This document shows, in pieces, positions 28,229 to 39,455 of a DNA stretch of 64,000 nucleotides. The notes below the pieces were generated by a model. The model saw only the letters and a program-made list of their open reading frames with translations. It was not told the DNA's origin and made no database searches. The position numbers and the translations under genes are program-made. Position 1 is the stretch's first letter. Every line of letters starts with the position of its first letter. This stretch comes from Roseomonas sp. (GTDB lineage Bacteria; Pseudomonadota; Alphaproteobacteria; Acetobacterales; Acetobacteraceae), in contig JADCGF010000027.1 in assembly GCA_020249145.1 (NCBI GenBank), positions 62,001-126,000 of the forward strand, written 5' to 3'.

Positions 28229-29239
28229 TCAAGCCGGCAGCCAGCCGGTAAGTTTCAAAACCGCCGCGGTAATCACGAGCCAGATCAGGCTGAAGGGCAG
28301 AAACACCTTCCAGCCGAGCCGCATCAACTGGTCATAGCGGTAGCGCGGGAAGGTCGCGCGGACCCAAATGAAGACGAACAGCAGAAAGCAGACCTTCAAC
28401 ACGAACCAAATCGGGCCGGGGATCCAGGTGAAGGGTTCAATCGCCAGCGGCGGATACCACCCCCCCAGGAACAGGATGGTCGTCAGCGACGCCATCAGGA
28501 TCATGTTCGCGTATTCGCCCAGGAAGAATAGCGCGAAGGACATGCTGCTATACTCAACAAAGAAGCCCGCCACCAATTCGCTTTCGCCTTCCGGCAGGTC
28601 AAACGGCGCGCGATTAGTTTCCGCCAGCGTCGAGATAAAGAAAATCACAAACATGGGGAAAAGCGGAATGAAGAACCACAGATTCTCCTGCGCCTTCACA
28701 ATCGCGTTCAGATTGAGCGAACCCACACACAGCAGCACAGTGACAATCACGAAGCCCATGCTGACTTCATAGGAAACCATCTGCGCGGCAGAGCGCAGCG
28801 CGCCCAGGAAGGCGTATTTCGAATTGGAAGCCCAGCCCGCGATGATGATCCCGTAAACGCCAAGCGAGGAAATGGCGAAAAGATAGAGGATGCCGACATT
28901 GATATCGGCAATCGCCCAGCCATCATTCACGGGGATCACCGCCCAGGCCAGCATGGCCAGCATGAAGGTCAGCATCGGCGCAAACAGGAACAGAAGCTTA
29001 CTCGCCCCTGTTGGCACAATGGTTTCCTTAAGCAGCATCTTGATCGCATCGGCAAAGGGCTGCAGCAAGCCAAAAGGCCCGACCACATTGGGGCCGCGGC
29101 GCATTTGCATCGCTGCCAGCACCTTGCGTTCAGCAAGCGTCAGAAAAGCCACCATGACCAGCAAGGGCACCAGCAGCGCCAGGGCCTTGGCGACCGTCAG
29201 CGCCAAGACACCAATGGGGGAAGCAAGGAATTCGCTCAT
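28229..29239 (-). CDS. nuoH: NADH-quinone oxidoreductase subunit H
   Basis: Membrane subunit that forms the quinone-binding chamber with NuoB and NuoD, 336 aa and eight helices from the ATG at 29239 ([10 protein letters not shown]). An upstream start at 29275 lies inside nuoG and is rejected. Signatures: [39 protein letters not shown] and the acidic loop [20 protein letters not shown]. Four base pairs after nuoG. Confidence 0.96.
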   Translation of the reverse strand: MSEFLASPIGVLALTVAKALALLVPLLVMVAFLTLAERKVLAAMQMRRGPNVVGPFGLLQPFADAIKMLLKETIVPTGASKLLFLFAPMLTFMLAMLAWAVIPVNDGWAIADINVGILYLFAISSLGVYGIIIAGWASNSKYAFLGALRSAAQMVSYEVSMGFVIVTVLLCVGSLNLNAIVKAQENLWFFIPLFPMFVIFFISTLAETNRAPFDLPEGESELVAGFFVEYSSMSFALFFLGEYANMILMASLTTILFLGGWYPPLAIEPFTWIPGPIWFVLKVCFLLFVFIWVRATFPRYRYDQLMRLGWKVFLPFSLIWLVITAAVLKLTGWLPA

Positions 29240-29243
29240 CGCC

Positions 29244-31301
29244 CTACTCCGCCGCCAAAGCCTGTTGCGGCCCATATACCGCGGCGCATTCCGCCATCAC
29301 ATCCGATGCGCGGCTGATCACATCGGCGCGGTGATAATCCGTGATCGGCAGGCGGAAGGCCGCGGCTTCCATCGCCATCGCCGCCTGCGGGCCGGTCATG
29401 TCAGCGCAGCTAGAAGGCGCCACTTCGCCAATCCGCGCAAAGACAGGGCTTACACTGGCCATCCGCGCACGCAGCGCATCCAAATCATTGTAAGGCAGTG
29501 TCTTGCCAACACCTTCGCTGAAGGCGCGAATGATGCGCCAATCCTCGCGTGCTTCGCCTGGCGGGTGAATAGCGCGATAGCCGCGTTGCGCGCGGCCTTC
29601 GGTATTCACCCAGGTCGCATCCTTTTCCGTATAAGCGGCACCCGGCAGCAGAACATCCGCGCGCGCAGCCATCGCATCACCATGATGTCCTTGATAGATC
29701 ACGAAGGTGCTGGCCGGGATGCGCGACGGATCAAAGCCATCCGCATTCAGCAACCACAGCGCATCAACGCCACCCGAGAGCATCGCGGTGAGGTCCTTGC
29801 CCCCCTGCCCCGGCAGGAAGCCAAGTTCCAGAGCGCCAACCTGACCACCAAATTGATGCAGCAGGTTGAAGCCGTGCCAATCGGGCTTCAGCATGCCGGC
29901 CTCCGCCGTCAAACGCCAAGCGCTGACCAGCACCGCCGCACCATCAGCGCGCGCAAGCGCGCCGCGCCCCAGGATCAGCATTGGCTTTTGCGCGGCCTTC
30001 AACGCCGCCGCGAAAGCATGGCTGCCATCCAGCAGCGCAGTGATGGCGGAAGGCCCCTCACCTAGATGCGCCGCCTCATAGGTCAGATCCAGCCCCGCCG
30101 GCCCGATATACCCAACCGGCAAACCACCCTGCGCCCAGCGCTTGCGGATACGCGCATTCAAAACCGGCGCTTCCTTGCGCGGATCGGCGCCGATGATGAT
30201 CAGCGCATCGGCTTCTTCAATGCCGGCAATGCTCGTATTCAACCGATAAAAATCCGGCCGCGCGCCATCAATCGCCGCGCCATCATCGCGGCAATCGAGG
30301 TTCGTGCTGCCATAAGCTGCCATCAAATCCTTGAGTGCCAGGACGCTTTCCGCATCGGCCAAAGCGCCCGCAACCGCACCGATACGCTCAGCCGGCGTCG
30401 CCACGAATTTGGCAGCGATGGCGGCAAACGCCTCTGCCCAGCTTGCCGCGACCATCCGGCCATCCTTGCGCAGCCACGGACGATCCAGCCGCCGGCGCTT
30501 CAGCCCATCGAAGGAAAAGCGGCCGCGATCAGCCATCCATTCCTCATTCACAGCTTCATTGATGCGCGGCAGAATGCGCAGCACCTCGGGCCCGCGCGTA
30601 TCAATGCGGATATTTGCACCAACGGCATCCAGCACATCAATGCCATCCGTCTTCCGCAATTCCCAAGGCCGAGACACGAAAGCATAAGGCCGGCTGGTCA
30701 AAGCACCGACCGGACAAATATCAATAAGATTGCCGGAAAGCTCAGACGTCAGCGCCTTTTCCACATAGGTGCCAATTTCCATATTCTCGCCGCGATTGGT
30801 CCCGCCCAACTCCGGCGTGCCGGCCACTTCAGCAGCAAAGCGCACGCAGCGTGTGCATTGAATGCAGCGCGTCATCACGGTTTTGATGAGCGGGCCGATA
30901 TTCTTATCCTTCACCGCCCGCTTGGCTTCGCCGTAACGCGGTTTGTCATGGCCATAGGCATAGGCCTGATCCTGCAAATCACACTCACCACCCTGGTCGC
31001 AAATCGGGCAATCCAGCGGGTGATTGATGAGCAAAAATTCCATCACGCCGCGCCGCGCATTGCGCACCACGGGCGTATCCGTGAATACCTTCATCCCATC
31101 CATGACTGGATAGGCGCAGGAAGCGACAGGCTTTGGCGCCTTTTCCACTTCCACCAGGCACATGCGGCAATTGCCGGCGACACTCAGGCGTTCATGATAG
31201 CAGAAGCGCGGAATTTCCTTGCCCGCCGCTTCGCAGGCTTGCAGCACGGAAGACCCATTCGGAACTTCCACTTCAATGCCATCAACCGTGACCTTAGCCA
31301 T
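29244..31301 (-). CDS. nuoG: NADH-quinone oxidoreductase subunit G
   Basis: Largest peripheral subunit of complex I, 685 aa. The N-terminal 2Fe-2S domain has its cysteines in [20 protein letters not shown]. The His-Cys3 N5 cluster motif is [20 protein letters not shown], and a further 4Fe-4S motif is [16 protein letters not shown]. The C-terminal molybdopterin-oxidoreductase-like domain has no cofactor role. Length matches the mitochondrial-type (short) NuoG of alphaproteobacteria rather than the 900-aa enterobacterial form. Five base pairs after nuoF. Confidence 0.96.
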   Translation of the reverse strand: MAKVTVDGIEVEVPNGSSVLQACEAAGKEIPRFCYHERLSVAGNCRMCLVEVEKAPKPVASCAYPVMDGMKVFTDTPVVRNARRGVMEFLLINHPLDCPICDQGGECDLQDQAYAYGHDKPRYGEAKRAVKDKNIGPLIKTVMTRCIQCTRCVRFAAEVAGTPELGGTNRGENMEIGTYVEKALTSELSGNLIDICPVGALTSRPYAFVSRPWELRKTDGIDVLDAVGANIRIDTRGPEVLRILPRINEAVNEEWMADRGRFSFDGLKRRRLDRPWLRKDGRMVAASWAEAFAAIAAKFVATPAERIGAVAGALADAESVLALKDLMAAYGSTNLDCRDDGAAIDGARPDFYRLNTSIAGIEEADALIIIGADPRKEAPVLNARIRKRWAQGGLPVGYIGPAGLDLTYEAAHLGEGPSAITALLDGSHAFAAALKAAQKPMLILGRGALARADGAAVLVSAWRLTAEAGMLKPDWHGFNLLHQFGGQVGALELGFLPGQGGKDLTAMLSGGVDALWLLNADGFDPSRIPASTFVIYQGHHGDAMAARADVLLPGAAYTEKDATWVNTEGRAQRGYRAIHPPGEAREDWRIIRAFSEGVGKTLPYNDLDALRARMASVSPVFARIGEVAPSSCADMTGPQAAMAMEAAAFRLPITDYHRADVISRASDVMAECAAVYGPQQALAAE

Positions 31302-31306
31302 GGCGC

Positions 31307-32605
31307 TTACTCCGCCGCCAGCGGCATGGAGTGCCGCTTTTTATAGTCACGAATGCGTTCTTCCATGAGCGGGCGGAAATGCCGGATCAAACCCTGCACC
31401 GGCCAAACGCCACCATCGGCCAGCGCGCAAATCGTGTGGCCTTCAATGCGGCGTGTGACGTTTTCCAGCACGTCAATTTCCTCGATCTCCGCATTGCCTT
31501 CTACCATGCGGTCCATCATGCGCTTCTGCCAGCCCATGCCTTCGCGGCAGGGTGTGCATTGGCCGCAGCTTTCATGCTTGTAGAAGGCCGCGAGCCGTGC
31601 AATCGCCTTGATCACATCAGTGGATTTATCCATCACAATCACGCCTGCCGTGCCAAGGCCAGAACGGTGTTCGCGCAGCGCATCAAAATCCATCAGCACG
31701 TCATCGCAAATATGCTTTGGCAGCAGTGGCGTGGAGGACCCGCCCGGAATGACACACAGCAGATTATCCCAACCGCCGCGCACCCCACCCGCATAGCGTT
31801 CAATCAGCTCCCGCATCGGGATGCTCATTTCTGCTTCCACATTGCAGGGATTATTCACATGGCCCTGGATGCAGAAAACCTTGGTGCCCGAATTCTTGGG
31901 CCGTCCGAAGGAAGCAAACCATTCCGGCCCGCGGCGCAAAATCTCCGGCACCACCGCGATGGTTTCAACATTGTTCACCGTGGTCGGGCAGCCATAAAGC
32001 CCAACGGCGGCCGGGAATGGCGGCTTCAGCCGCGGCATGCCCTTCTTGCCTTCCAGGCTTTCAATCAGCGCGGTTTCTTCGCCGCAAATATAGGCGCCCG
32101 CACCGCGATGCACATACAAGTCGAAATCCCAACCCGATCCCGCCGCATTTCGCCCGAGCAAGCCGGCATCATAGGCTTCCTGGATGGCGGCTTCGAGAAT
32201 AACGCTCTCGTTGAAATATTCGCCGCGAATATAGATGTAGCCCGCATGCGCGCCCATCGCGAAACCCGCGATCAGGCAGCCTTCAATCAGCGTATGCGGA
32301 TCATGCCGGATGATATCACGATCCTTGCACGTGCCCGGTTCGGATTCATCGGCATTCACCACCAGATAGGAAGGCCGGCCATCGGATTGCTTCGGCATGA
32401 AGGACCATTTCATGCCGGTCGGGAAGCCCGCGCCGCCACGACCACGCAGACCAGAATTTTTTACCTCGTCAGTTACCGTATCGCGCCCGCGCGCGATGAT
32501 GGCCGCCGTGCCATCCCAATTGCCGCGTATCCGCGCCGCAGCCAGATTCCAGGGCTGACGGCCATAGAGGTTCTGGAAAATCCGGTCCTTATCTGCAAGG
32601 GCCAT
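31307..32605 (-). CDS. nuoF: NADH-quinone oxidoreductase subunit F
   Basis: NADH-binding flavoprotein subunit, 432 aa. The FMN/NADH glycine-rich loop reads [18 protein letters not shown], followed by [17 protein letters not shown]. The N3 4Fe-4S cluster cysteines lie in [12 protein letters not shown] with a fourth near the C-terminus ([10 protein letters not shown]). It accepts hydride from NADH and passes electrons via N3. Only one base separates it from nuoE. Confidence 0.97.
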   Translation of the reverse strand: MALADKDRIFQNLYGRQPWNLAAARIRGNWDGTAAIIARGRDTVTDEVKNSGLRGRGGAGFPTGMKWSFMPKQSDGRPSYLVVNADESEPGTCKDRDIIRHDPHTLIEGCLIAGFAMGAHAGYIYIRGEYFNESVILEAAIQEAYDAGLLGRNAAGSGWDFDLYVHRGAGAYICGEETALIESLEGKKGMPRLKPPFPAAVGLYGCPTTVNNVETIAVVPEILRRGPEWFASFGRPKNSGTKVFCIQGHVNNPCNVEAEMSIPMRELIERYAGGVRGGWDNLLCVIPGGSSTPLLPKHICDDVLMDFDALREHRSGLGTAGVIVMDKSTDVIKAIARLAAFYKHESCGQCTPCREGMGWQKRMMDRMVEGNAEIEEIDVLENVTRRIEGHTICALADGGVWPVQGLIRHFRPLMEERIRDYKKRHSMPLAAE

Positions 32606-32606
32606 C

Positions 32607-33227
32607 TCAGCCTTCTCCCCGCCCGGTCAATACGGTTTGCTCTCCGGCAGGCGCGCTTGCCTGCCGACCAATGGCGCTCCCAGGCTTTGGCCTTTCGCCG
32701 CGCTTGAAGGCTTCAAGCAGCTTCACCGTGCTCTCATAATCAAGGTCTTCGTAGTAATCGTCGTCAATCTGCAGGATCGGCGCATTCACGCAGGCGCCCA
32801 GGCATTCCACTTCCGTCAGCGTGAACAGCCCATCCGCGCTGGTGTCGCCAACACCCTTCAAGCCGCCGGCATCCTTGCAGGCGCGCAGCACATCTTCAGA
32901 ACCGCGCAGCATGCAGGGCGTGGTGCCGCAAAGCTGCAAATGATGCCGCCCAATCGGCTTCATGTTGAACATGAAATAGAAGGTCGCCACTTCGTAAACG
33001 CGGATCGGCGGCATGGAAAGCCGCGCCGCGATGACATCCATCGCCACACGCGGCACCCAGGCGCTTTGGGTCAAGCGCCCCATTTGGCGCTGCGCGACAT
33101 AAAGCAGCGGGATCACCGCACTCGCCTGCTTGCCTTCCGGGTAGCGCTTCAAAATGGTCGCGATCTTCGCCTCGCTTTCGGCATCAAAAGCGAAGCTTTC
33201 AGGTTCCTTGTGGGCTGGCGCGCTCAC
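32607..33227 (-). CDS. nuoE: NADH-quinone oxidoreductase subunit E
   Basis: Thioredoxin-like 2Fe-2S (N1a) subunit of the NADH module, 206 aa. Cluster cysteines are in [12 protein letters not shown] and [10 protein letters not shown]. The start overlaps nuoD by 4 bp. The C-terminal tail of about 30 residues ([14 protein letters not shown]...) extends beyond the core and looks disordered, as in other alphaproteobacterial NuoE. It partners NuoF directly downstream. Confidence 0.96.
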   Translation of the reverse strand: MSAPAHKEPESFAFDAESEAKIATILKRYPEGKQASAVIPLLYVAQRQMGRLTQSAWVPRVAMDVIAARLSMPPIRVYEVATFYFMFNMKPIGRHHLQLCGTTPCMLRGSEDVLRACKDAGGLKGVGDTSADGLFTLTEVECLGACVNAPILQIDDDYYEDLDYESTVKLLEAFKRGERPKPGSAIGRQASAPAGEQTVLTGRGEG

Positions 33228-34453
33228 CGGTCAATTTCCCCAAAGACGATATCAAGAGAACCAATGACGGAAACCGCATCCGCCAACATATGCCCTTTTG
33301 AGAGCGCTTCCATCGCCTGCAAATGCGCGTAACCCGGCGCGCGGATTTTGCAGCGATAAGGCTTATTCGTGCCATCCGCGACCAGATAGACGCCGAATTC
33401 ACCCTTCGGCGCTTCCACCACGGAATAGGTAGACCCCGCCGGCACGTGATAGCCTTCCGTGTACAGCTTGAAGTGATGGATCAGCGCTTCCATGGAACGC
33501 TTCATCTCCCCGCGTTGCGGCGGCGCGATCTTATTGTCCATCAACTTGATCGGGCCCGGCTTCATCTGCTTCAGGCATTGATCAATGATCTTGAGGCTTT
33601 CGCGCATTTCCAGCATGCGAACCAGATAACGATCATAGCAATCGCCACGCGTGCCGACCGGCACATCAAATTCCATCCGGTCATAAACATCGTAGGGCTG
33701 GCTTTTCCGTAGATCCCAGGCGCAGCCAGATGCACGCAGGCATGGCCCACTGAAACCCCAAGCCATGGCCTGCTCCGCGCTCATGATACCGATATCAACA
33801 GTGCGCTGCTTGAAGATGCGGTTTTCCGTGAGCAGCCCTTCCAGATCCTTGAGGAAATCCGGGAACTTCTTGGCCCAAGCAGCGATCTTGTCTTCAAGTC
33901 CTGCCGGCAAATCCTTCGCCACACCACCTGGGCGGAAGTAATTCGCGTGGTAATGGCTGCCGGAGACCGCCTCATAAAACTCAAGCAAGGTCTCGCGCTG
34001 TTCAAACCCCCAAAGCGCGGGCGTAATGGCGCCGCAATCCAGCGCATAGGTGGTGATGTTCAGCAAATGGTTCAGCACGCGCGTCAGTTCGCTGAACAGC
34101 ACACGGATATACTGCGCGCGTTCCGGCGCTTCGATCCCCAAAAGCCGCTCAGTACCCAGAGCAAAAGCATGCTCCATGCACATGGGGCTGACGTAATCCA
34201 GCCGATCAAAATACGGCAGCGCCTGGATATAGGTTTTGTGTTCGATCAGCTTTTCGGTGCCGCGATGCAAAAGGCCGATATGGGGATCGGCACGTTCCAC
34301 CAATTCACCCTTCATCTCCAAAATCAGGCGCAGCACTCCATGCGCGGCGGGGTGCTGCGGGCCGAAATTGATGGTGTGGCTGTCGCCTTCAATCGTGTGG
34401 CGGACCGTCTCGGGCTCCGCGCCCGCAATGGCGATTGCCTGGCTCTGACTCAT
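33224..34453 (-). CDS. nuoD: NADH-quinone oxidoreductase subunit D
   Basis: Quinone-site subunit of complex I, 409 aa, related to the large subunit of NiFe hydrogenases but without nickel ligands. Hallmarks: [19 protein letters not shown], the quinone-site H-rich loop ([18 protein letters not shown]), [20 protein letters not shown] and the C-terminal [10 protein letters not shown]. Separate from nuoC (no CD fusion). It overlaps nuoC and nuoE by 4 bp each. Confidence 0.97.
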   Translation of the reverse strand: MSQSQAIAIAGAEPETVRHTIEGDSHTINFGPQHPAAHGVLRLILEMKGELVERADPHIGLLHRGTEKLIEHKTYIQALPYFDRLDYVSPMCMEHAFALGTERLLGIEAPERAQYIRVLFSELTRVLNHLLNITTYALDCGAITPALWGFEQRETLLEFYEAVSGSHYHANYFRPGGVAKDLPAGLEDKIAAWAKKFPDFLKDLEGLLTENRIFKQRTVDIGIMSAEQAMAWGFSGPCLRASGCAWDLRKSQPYDVYDRMEFDVPVGTRGDCYDRYLVRMLEMRESLKIIDQCLKQMKPGPIKLMDNKIAPPQRGEMKRSMEALIHHFKLYTEGYHVPAGSTYSVVEAPKGEFGVYLVADGTNKPYRCKIRAPGYAHLQAMEALSKGHMLADAVSVIGSLDIVFGEIDR

Positions 34454-35115
34454 GTCGGCCCCTCCAGACGGTTCAGATGCACTTTTTCATCCCCGGGCAG
34501 CGTGGTCATGCCTTCCCAGGGGCTCAGGAAATCAAAGCTGCGGAAATCCTGTTGCAGCGTCACTGGCCCATAGACCACGCGCTGCTGTTCGGAATCATAG
34601 CGCACTTCCACATGCCCGGTGAGCGGGAAATCCTTACGCAGCGGATGCCCTTCAAAGCCGTAATCCGTGAGCAGCCTGCGCAAATCCGGCTGGCCGGCAA
34701 AGACCACGCCATACATGTCCCAGGTTTCACGCTCATACCAAGTCGCACTCGGCCAAATATCAGCAACGGAAGGCACGGGCGCCACGCCATCTGTCGTCAC
34801 CGCCACGCGAATGCGGCGGTTCTCGGCCAGGCTCAGCAGATTATAGACAACCTCAAAACGCTCAGCGCGTTCCGGCCAATCCACGCCGCAAATATCCATG
34901 CATTGTTCAAAGGAAAAACGCGGATCGTCGCGCAGCAACAGCATCAGCGCCAGCAAGTGATCGCGATTGGCATGCACCGCCAATTCCGCCCCGCCACGCA
35001 CCAAATCAAAGCCGATGACAGCGCCTTGCGGCGCCGCAGCTGCAATCGCCGCGCCCAGCAGCTTCAACGGATTTTCAGCAACCGCTTCGACGGTTTCCGG
35101 CACTTGCTCAGCCAC
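34450..35115 (-). CDS. nuoC: NADH-quinone oxidoreductase subunit C
   Basis: 30-kDa-type peripheral subunit of complex I. The GTG at 35115 ([12 protein letters not shown]) gives 221 aa. The frame continues upstream to 35277 but that part is antisense-like translation of nuoB, so GTG is preferred. The family signature is [40 protein letters not shown] (seen in consecutive parts, with [12 protein letters not shown] and [14 protein letters not shown] diagnostic). It overlaps nuoB by 8 bp and nuoD by 4 bp. Confidence 0.92.
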   Translation of the reverse strand: MAEQVPETVEAVAENPLKLLGAAIAAAAPQGAVIGFDLVRGGAELAVHANRDHLLALMLLLRDDPRFSFEQCMDICGVDWPERAERFEVVYNLLSLAENRRIRVAVTTDGVAPVPSVADIWPSATWYERETWDMYGVVFAGQPDLRRLLTDYGFEGHPLRKDFPLTGHVEVRYDSEQQRVVYGPVTLQQDFRSFDFLSPWEGMTTLPGDEKVHLNRLEGPT

Positions 35116-35662
35116 GGAGGATCGTCCCTGTCCTGCGGATTTTTTTCTGCAATTGCAGAATGCCATAGACCAGCGCTTCAGCGGTTGGCGGGCAGCCCGG
35201 CACATAGATATCCACCGGCACCACACGATCGCAGCCGCGCACGACGCTGTATGAATAATGGTAATACCCGCCGCCATTGGCGCAGGACCCCATGGAAATC
35301 ACCCAGCGCGGCTCAGACATTTGGTCGTAAACCTTGCGCAGTGCCGGCGCCATTTTGTTGGTGAGCGTCCCGGCCACAATCATCACATCCGATTGTCGTG
35401 GTGAACCACGCGGAATAATGCCAAAACGATCCAAATCATAGCGCGCCATATAGGCATGGATCATTGGCACCGCACAGCACGCCAGGCCAAAAGTCATCGG
35501 CCAAAGGCTGCCCGTGCGCGCCCAATTCACCACCTTGTCCAAATTGGCGACAACAAACCCTTTTTCGGTGATCTCATCGCCAACCGCCTTCACCACCGCA
35601 TCCTGTGCGGAACCGGGCGGAAGGGCCTGCTTATTCCAGGAAAGTTCTGAAGCGCCGCTCAT
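35108..35662 (-). CDS. nuoB: NADH-quinone oxidoreductase subunit B
   Basis: Subunit carrying the terminal N2 4Fe-4S cluster next to the quinone site, 184 aa from the ATG at 35662. The unusual vicinal cysteines are in [11 protein letters not shown], with the other ligands in [13 protein letters not shown] and [10 protein letters not shown]. The ATG at 35710 lies within nuoA coding sequence and is not needed. One base after nuoA. Confidence 0.96.
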   Translation of the reverse strand: MSGASELSWNKQALPPGSAQDAVVKAVGDEITEKGFVVANLDKVVNWARTGSLWPMTFGLACCAVPMIHAYMARYDLDRFGIIPRGSPRQSDVMIVAGTLTNKMAPALRKVYDQMSEPRWVISMGSCANGGGYYHYSYSVVRGCDRVVPVDIYVPGCPPTAEALVYGILQLQKKIRRTGTILRG

Positions 35663-35663
35663 C

Positions 35664-36032
35664 TCATTCCCAATCCAGCGCGCCTTTGCGCCATTCATAG
35701 ACAAAACCAATGGTCAGCACGAAAAGGAAGGCCATCATGGAACCGAAGCCGAGCCAGCCAATCGCGCCCAGCGATATCGCCCAGGGAAACAGGAAGGCCA
35801 CTTCCAGGTCGAAGATGATGAAAAGAATCGCCACCAGATAGAAGCGCACATCGAATCGGCGCCGCGTATCGTCAAAGGGCGCAAAGCCGCATTCATAGGT
35901 GGAAAGCTTTTCCGCATAGGGCTTCTGCCGCGCGGCCAGCATGGCGCCAGCAACCATGGCAGTCGCGATTCCCGCGGCTATGCCAAGGAAAACGAGCACA
36001 GGAAAATACGAGGCCAACAGGGGCTCGGTCAT
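35664..36032 (-). CDS. nuoA: NADH-quinone oxidoreductase subunit A
   Basis: First gene of the nuo operon: a three-helix membrane subunit of 122 aa from the ATG at 36032. Conserved loop with the switch cysteine: [20 protein letters not shown], followed by [19 protein letters not shown]. The frame stays open upstream to 36185 but the extra part lacks similarity and contains the leader inverted repeats. Confidence 0.95.
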   Translation of the reverse strand: MTEPLLASYFPVLVFLGIAAGIATAMVAGAMLAARQKPYAEKLSTYECGFAPFDDTRRRFDVRFYLVAILFIIFDLEVAFLFPWAISLGAIGWLGFGSMMAFLFVLTIGFVYEWRKGALDWE

Positions 36033-36051
36033 GGCTTCCTCAACTCTGGCG

Positions 36052-36069
36052 CCCCCATGAGCCTGGGGG
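36052..36069. repeat. Short G/C inverted repeat in the nuoA leader
   Basis: CCCCC (36052-36056) and GGGGG (36065-36069) flank an 8-nt loop about 20 bp upstream of nuoA. It could form a leader hairpin close to the ribosome-binding region. Confidence 0.4.
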
Positions 36070-36106
36070 TGCATTATGGCCTGCCCACGGTTTTTACCGC
36101 ATTGCA

Positions 36107-36132
36107 GCGAAGCGAGATTAGCCCCGCTTCGC
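36107..36132. repeat. 8-bp inverted repeat in the nuo leader
   Basis: GCGAAGCG (36107-36114) and CGCTTCGC (36125-36132) around a 10-nt loop. It lies between the possible nuo promoter and nuoA; no T-run follows. Confidence 0.5.
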
Positions 36133-36133
36133 A

Positions 36134-36174
36134 GAATGCGCCATAGGGCATTCAGCCGTAATTTCAAGATGCTG
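36134..36174 (-). promoter_or_regulatory. Possible nuo operon promoter overlapping a palindrome
   Basis: On the minus strand TTGAAA (-35), a 16-bp spacer and TATGGC (-10) precede the nuo leader. An inverted repeat GAATGC-N8-GCATTC (36134-36153) covers the -10 and could be an operator. Assigned by eye only. Confidence 0.35.
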
Positions 36175-36231
36175 AGATACAACATCCTGGTTACGGAAGC
36201 ATGATTGCAGCGTTAAATTTATGGTGGAGAG

Positions 36232-36308
36232 TGGCGCGAGTGACGGGGCTCGAACCCGCGACCTTCGGCGTGACAGGCCGACGCTCTAACCGACTGAGCT
36301 ACACCCGC
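36232..36308 (-). tRNA. tRNA-Asp (anticodon GTC), CCA encoded
   Basis: 77-nt cloverleaf on the minus strand. Acceptor GCGGGTG/CACTCGC (one G-U), D-arm GCTC...GAGC, anticodon stem TCGGC/GCCGA with loop CTGTCAC, T-loop TTCGAGC, discriminator G followed by encoded CCA. The anticodon GTC reads Asp codons. Confidence 0.95.
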
Positions 36309-36377
36309 ATTCCATGCGTGAAAGGCTGATAGGACGCCTGACCCGTAGGTGTCAAGGCAATCTGGCGCCGGGTGGAA

Positions 36378-36449
36378 TGGGCACTGACGGGTTCGAACCG
36401 CCGACATCCTGTGTGTAAGACAGGCGCTCTACCGCTGAGCTAAGCGCCC
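36378..36449 (-). tRNA. tRNA-Val (anticodon TAC)
   Basis: 72-nt cloverleaf on the minus strand. Acceptor GGGCGCT/AGTGCCC, anticodon stem CCTGT/ACAGG with loop CTTACAC, T-arm GGCGG TTCGAAC CCGTC, discriminator A; CCA is not encoded. It lies 69 bp upstream of tRNA-Asp and probably shares its transcript. Confidence 0.94.
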
Positions 36450-36473
36450 CAACCCAAAAACATATAGCATGGA

Positions 36474-36497
36474 GGCCGGGCCCTTGTTGACCCGGCC
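36474..36497 (-). terminator. Hairpin downstream of the HU gene
   Basis: GGCCGGG (36474-36480) and CCCGGCC (36491-36497) form a strong 7-bp stem 20 bp after the HU stop. There is no clear T-run directly after it on the minus strand, so it may be an attenuating or RNA-processing hairpin rather than a full terminator. Confidence 0.4.
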
Positions 36498-36517
36498 CAA
36501 TCACCAAGCCCGCAGGC

Positions 36518-36790
36518 TCAGTTTACCGAATCCTTTAGCGCCTTGCCCATCTTGAAGCGCACCGCGGTGCTGGCGGGGATTTTGAGCTCCGCACCTGTAC
36601 GCGGGTTGCGTCCGATGCTGGCGGCGCGCTTGGCGGCAACAAAGGTGCCAAAGCCCATCAGGCGCACTTCGCCATCCTGCTTCAGCCCGGCAGTGATCGA
36701 ATCGAACACCGCATCCACAGCCTCGGCAGCCTTTTCCTTGGTCATATCAGCCGCCTTGGCGACAGCCGCGACCAGTTCCTGTTTGTTCAC
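36518..36790 (-). CDS. hup: DNA-binding protein HU
   Basis: Nucleoid-associated histone-like protein of 90 aa. The GTG at 36790 is chosen because the HU fold begins NKQELVAAVAKAADMTKEKA and AAAGGA sits 7 nt upstream; the frame extends to 36871 without conserved sequence. The DNA-arm motif GRNPRTGAELKIPAS and the C-terminal VRFKMGKALKDSVN are intact. It follows lon on the same strand, the usual clpXP-lon-hup order of Proteobacteria. Confidence 0.95.
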   Translation of the reverse strand: MNKQELVAAVAKAADMTKEKAAEAVDAVFDSITAGLKQDGEVRLMGFGTFVAAKRAASIGRNPRTGAELKIPASTAVRFKMGKALKDSVN

Positions 36791-36940
36791 GGAAACATCC
36801 TTTCCAGGTGATGAAACGACTTGAGCGCGAAACGATCGATCAGCCATCAGCCGGAGGGGTGAACGTGTCACGAAAAGCCTGCGCCTCTCTACACGTCACC
36901 CTCTCCCGCTGCAAATGGCAGAAAGAATGCTCCCGCCTGA

Positions 36941-39340
36941 TTAATGCGGCAGCGCGGCGCCTGCGACCGATTCGGGCTTTTGCGGCGGCGCTTCAACCGG
37001 TTCTTCCCAGGCAATCGCCTCGGGCTTTCGGGCCAGCGCGCGCATGATCACCTCATCCACATGGGAAACGGGGTTGATTTCCAGGCCCTTTTTTACGCTT
37101 TCCGGGATATCGGCCAGGTCCTTCTCATTCTCTTTGGGAATGAACACGGTCTTGATGCCGGCCCGCATGGCGGCCAGCAGCTTTTCCTTGAGCCCACCAA
37201 TCGGCAATACCCGCCCGCGCAGCGTAATCTCCCCAGTCATGGCCACATCGCGCCTGACAGGAATGCCCGTCAGGACGGAGACGATGCTGGTCGCCATGGC
37301 AATGCCAGCCGATGGCCCGTCCTTGGGCGTCGCCCCTTCCGGCACATGCACATGCAAATCGCGCTTTTCAAACAGCGTCGGCTTGATGCCGAAGGTCGTC
37401 GAGCGGCTCCGGACATAAGACATCGCAGCCGAGACACTTTCCTGCATCACATCGCCAAGCTTGCCGGTCTGCTTCACATTGCCTTTGCCAGGCAGCAGTA
37501 CCGATTCGATGGTGAGGATTTCACCCCCCACTTCGGTCCAGGCCAGCCCAGTGACCACGCCCACCATATCCTCAGCTTCCGCTTCGCCGTAGCGGAACTT
37601 CCGCACGCCTGCGAATTTCTCAAGGTTCTTCGGCGTGATCGCGACCTTCTTCGCCTTTTTGGAGACGATCTCCTTCACCGCCTTCCGCGCCAGGCCCGCG
37701 ATTTCGCGTTCAAGGTTACGCACGCCGGCTTCGCGCGTGTAGTAGCGGATCAGGTCACGAATAGCGGCATCAGCCAGCGTCCATTCGCCTTCCTTCAGGC
37801 CATTCGCCTCGCTCACCTTCGCAATCAAGTGCCGCTTGGCGATTTCAACCTTCTCATCTTCCGTATAGCCGGGGATGCGAATGATCTCCATGCGGTCCAA
37901 CAGCGGCTGCGGCATGCGAAGCGAATTCGCCGTGGTGACAAACATCACATCCGAAAGATCATAATCCACTTCCAGATAGTGATCCGCGAAGGTGCTGTTC
38001 TGCTCAGGGTCAAGCACTTCAAGCAGCGCGGATGAAGGGTCACCCCGCCAATCCGCACCCAGTTTGTCAATTTCATCCAACAGGAAAAGCGGGTTGGAGG
38101 TTTTGGCCTTCTTCATGCCCTGAATGACCTTGCCGGGCATGGAGCCGATATAGGTCCGGCGATGACCGCGCACCTCAGCTTCATCCCGCACGCCACCAAG
38201 TGACATGCGCACGAAATTCCTGCCTGTCGCCTTGGCGATGGACTTGCCAAGCGAGGTCTTGCCGACACCAGGCGGCCCGACCAGGCACAGGATCGGCCCA
38301 CGGATCTTCGGTGAACGCGACTGCACCGCCAGATATTCGATGATGCGTTCCTTCACTTTCTCAAGCCCGTAGTGATCGGCGTCCAGCACTTTCTCCGCCG
38401 CCACGATATCCCTGCGCACCCGGCTTTGCTTCTTCCAGGGGATCGTCAGCATCCAATCCAGGTAGTTGCGCACGACGGTCGCTTCCGCGCTCATGGGACT
38501 CATGCTGCGGAGTTTCTTGACCTCAGCCAAAGCCTTTTCGCGCGCTTCCTTGGAGAATTTGGTGGCTTTGATCTTGGCTTCGATTTCGGCGATTTCGTCC
38601 TTGCCGTCTTCGCCTTCGCCAAGTTCCTTCTGGATCGCCTTCAACTGTTCGTTCAGGTAATATTCGCGCTGCGTCTTTTCCATCTGCCGCTTCACACGGC
38701 TGCGGATGCGCTTTTCCACCTGCAACACGCCGATCTCGCCCTCCATATGGGCGAAGACCTTCTCCAACCGCGACGCCACCGAAGGCAGTTCCAGCAATTC
38801 CTGCTTTTCCGGGATTTTCAGCCCCAGATGGGAAGCGATGGTATCAGCGAGCTTTGAGGCATCTTCGATCTGATTGACCGAAACCAGCACCTCCGGCGCG
38901 ATTTTCTTGTTGAGCTTGATGTATTGTTCGAATTGCGCGACCACGGTGCGCGCCAGCGCCTCGGTCTCACGGCCTTCAACCGGCGGTTCTTCGATTTTTT
39001 CGACAAAGGCCTCGAAGTAGGGCGCGGTTTCCTTGAAGCCGGCCACGCGCGCGCGCCGCCCGCCTTCGACCAGCACCTTCACCGTGCCATCGGGCAGCTT
39101 CAGCAATTGCAGCACCGTGGAAATGGTGCCGATCTGGAACAGATCATCCGCACCCGGATCATCCTGGCCGGCATTCTTCTGGGCGACCAGCAGGATCTGC
39201 TTGTCATCCTTCATCACCGCTTCCAGGGCGCGCACGGATTTCTCCCGGCCCACGAAAAGCGGCACGATCATGTGCGGAAATACGACAATATCCCGCAACG
39301 GCAGAACAGGAAGGATATCGCCACGTAATGTTTCAGTCAT
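36941..39340 (-). CDS. lon: ATP-dependent protease Lon
   Basis: Cytosolic AAA+ protease that degrades misfolded and regulatory proteins, 799 aa. An N-terminal substrate-binding domain ([20 protein letters not shown]) and coiled coil ([20 protein letters not shown]) precede the ATPase with Walker [10 protein letters not shown]. The C-terminal protease domain has the Ser-Lys dyad (serine in [14 protein letters not shown], lysine in [14 protein letters not shown]). A heat-shock-like promoter may lie upstream (39405-39438). Confidence 0.97.
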   Translation of the reverse strand: MTETLRGDILPVLPLRDIVVFPHMIVPLFVGREKSVRALEAVMKDDKQILLVAQKNAGQDDPGADDLFQIGTISTVLQLLKLPDGTVKVLVEGGRRARVAGFKETAPYFEAFVEKIEEPPVEGRETEALARTVVAQFEQYIKLNKKIAPEVLVSVNQIEDASKLADTIASHLGLKIPEKQELLELPSVASRLEKVFAHMEGEIGVLQVEKRIRSRVKRQMEKTQREYYLNEQLKAIQKELGEGEDGKDEIAEIEAKIKATKFSKEAREKALAEVKKLRSMSPMSAEATVVRNYLDWMLTIPWKKQSRVRRDIVAAEKVLDADHYGLEKVKERIIEYLAVQSRSPKIRGPILCLVGPPGVGKTSLGKSIAKATGRNFVRMSLGGVRDEAEVRGHRRTYIGSMPGKVIQGMKKAKTSNPLFLLDEIDKLGADWRGDPSSALLEVLDPEQNSTFADHYLEVDYDLSDVMFVTTANSLRMPQPLLDRMEIIRIPGYTEDEKVEIAKRHLIAKVSEANGLKEGEWTLADAAIRDLIRYYTREAGVRNLEREIAGLARKAVKEIVSKKAKKVAITPKNLEKFAGVRKFRYGEAEAEDMVGVVTGLAWTEVGGEILTIESVLLPGKGNVKQTGKLGDVMQESVSAAMSYVRSRSTTFGIKPTLFEKRDLHVHVPEGATPKDGPSAGIAMATSIVSVLTGIPVRRDVAMTGEITLRGRVLPIGGLKEKLLAAMRAGIKTVFIPKENEKDLADIPESVKKGLEINPVSHVDEVIMRALARKPEAIAWEEPVEAPPQKPESVAGAALPH

Positions 39341-39404
39341 GTGACCTCACGATGGACAGTCGGCACCCGGCCTGCCCAAGGGCGGCTCAGGCGGGGCGTC
39401 TGAT

Positions 39405-39438
39405 GTTATATTTTGGTCCTTGCCGACGCCCTCACAAG
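39405..39438 (-). promoter_or_regulatory. Possible lon promoter (heat-shock-like)
   Basis: In the 115-bp gap between clpX and lon the minus strand carries CTTG at 39435-39438 and CCAAAATATAAC ending at 39405. The spacing is compatible with an alphaproteobacterial RpoH promoter, or with a sigma-70 -10 TATAAC lacking a good -35. It fits the known heat-shock control of lon, but the match is partial. Confidence 0.3.
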
Positions 39439-39455
39439 GCCTTGACACGGGCGCT

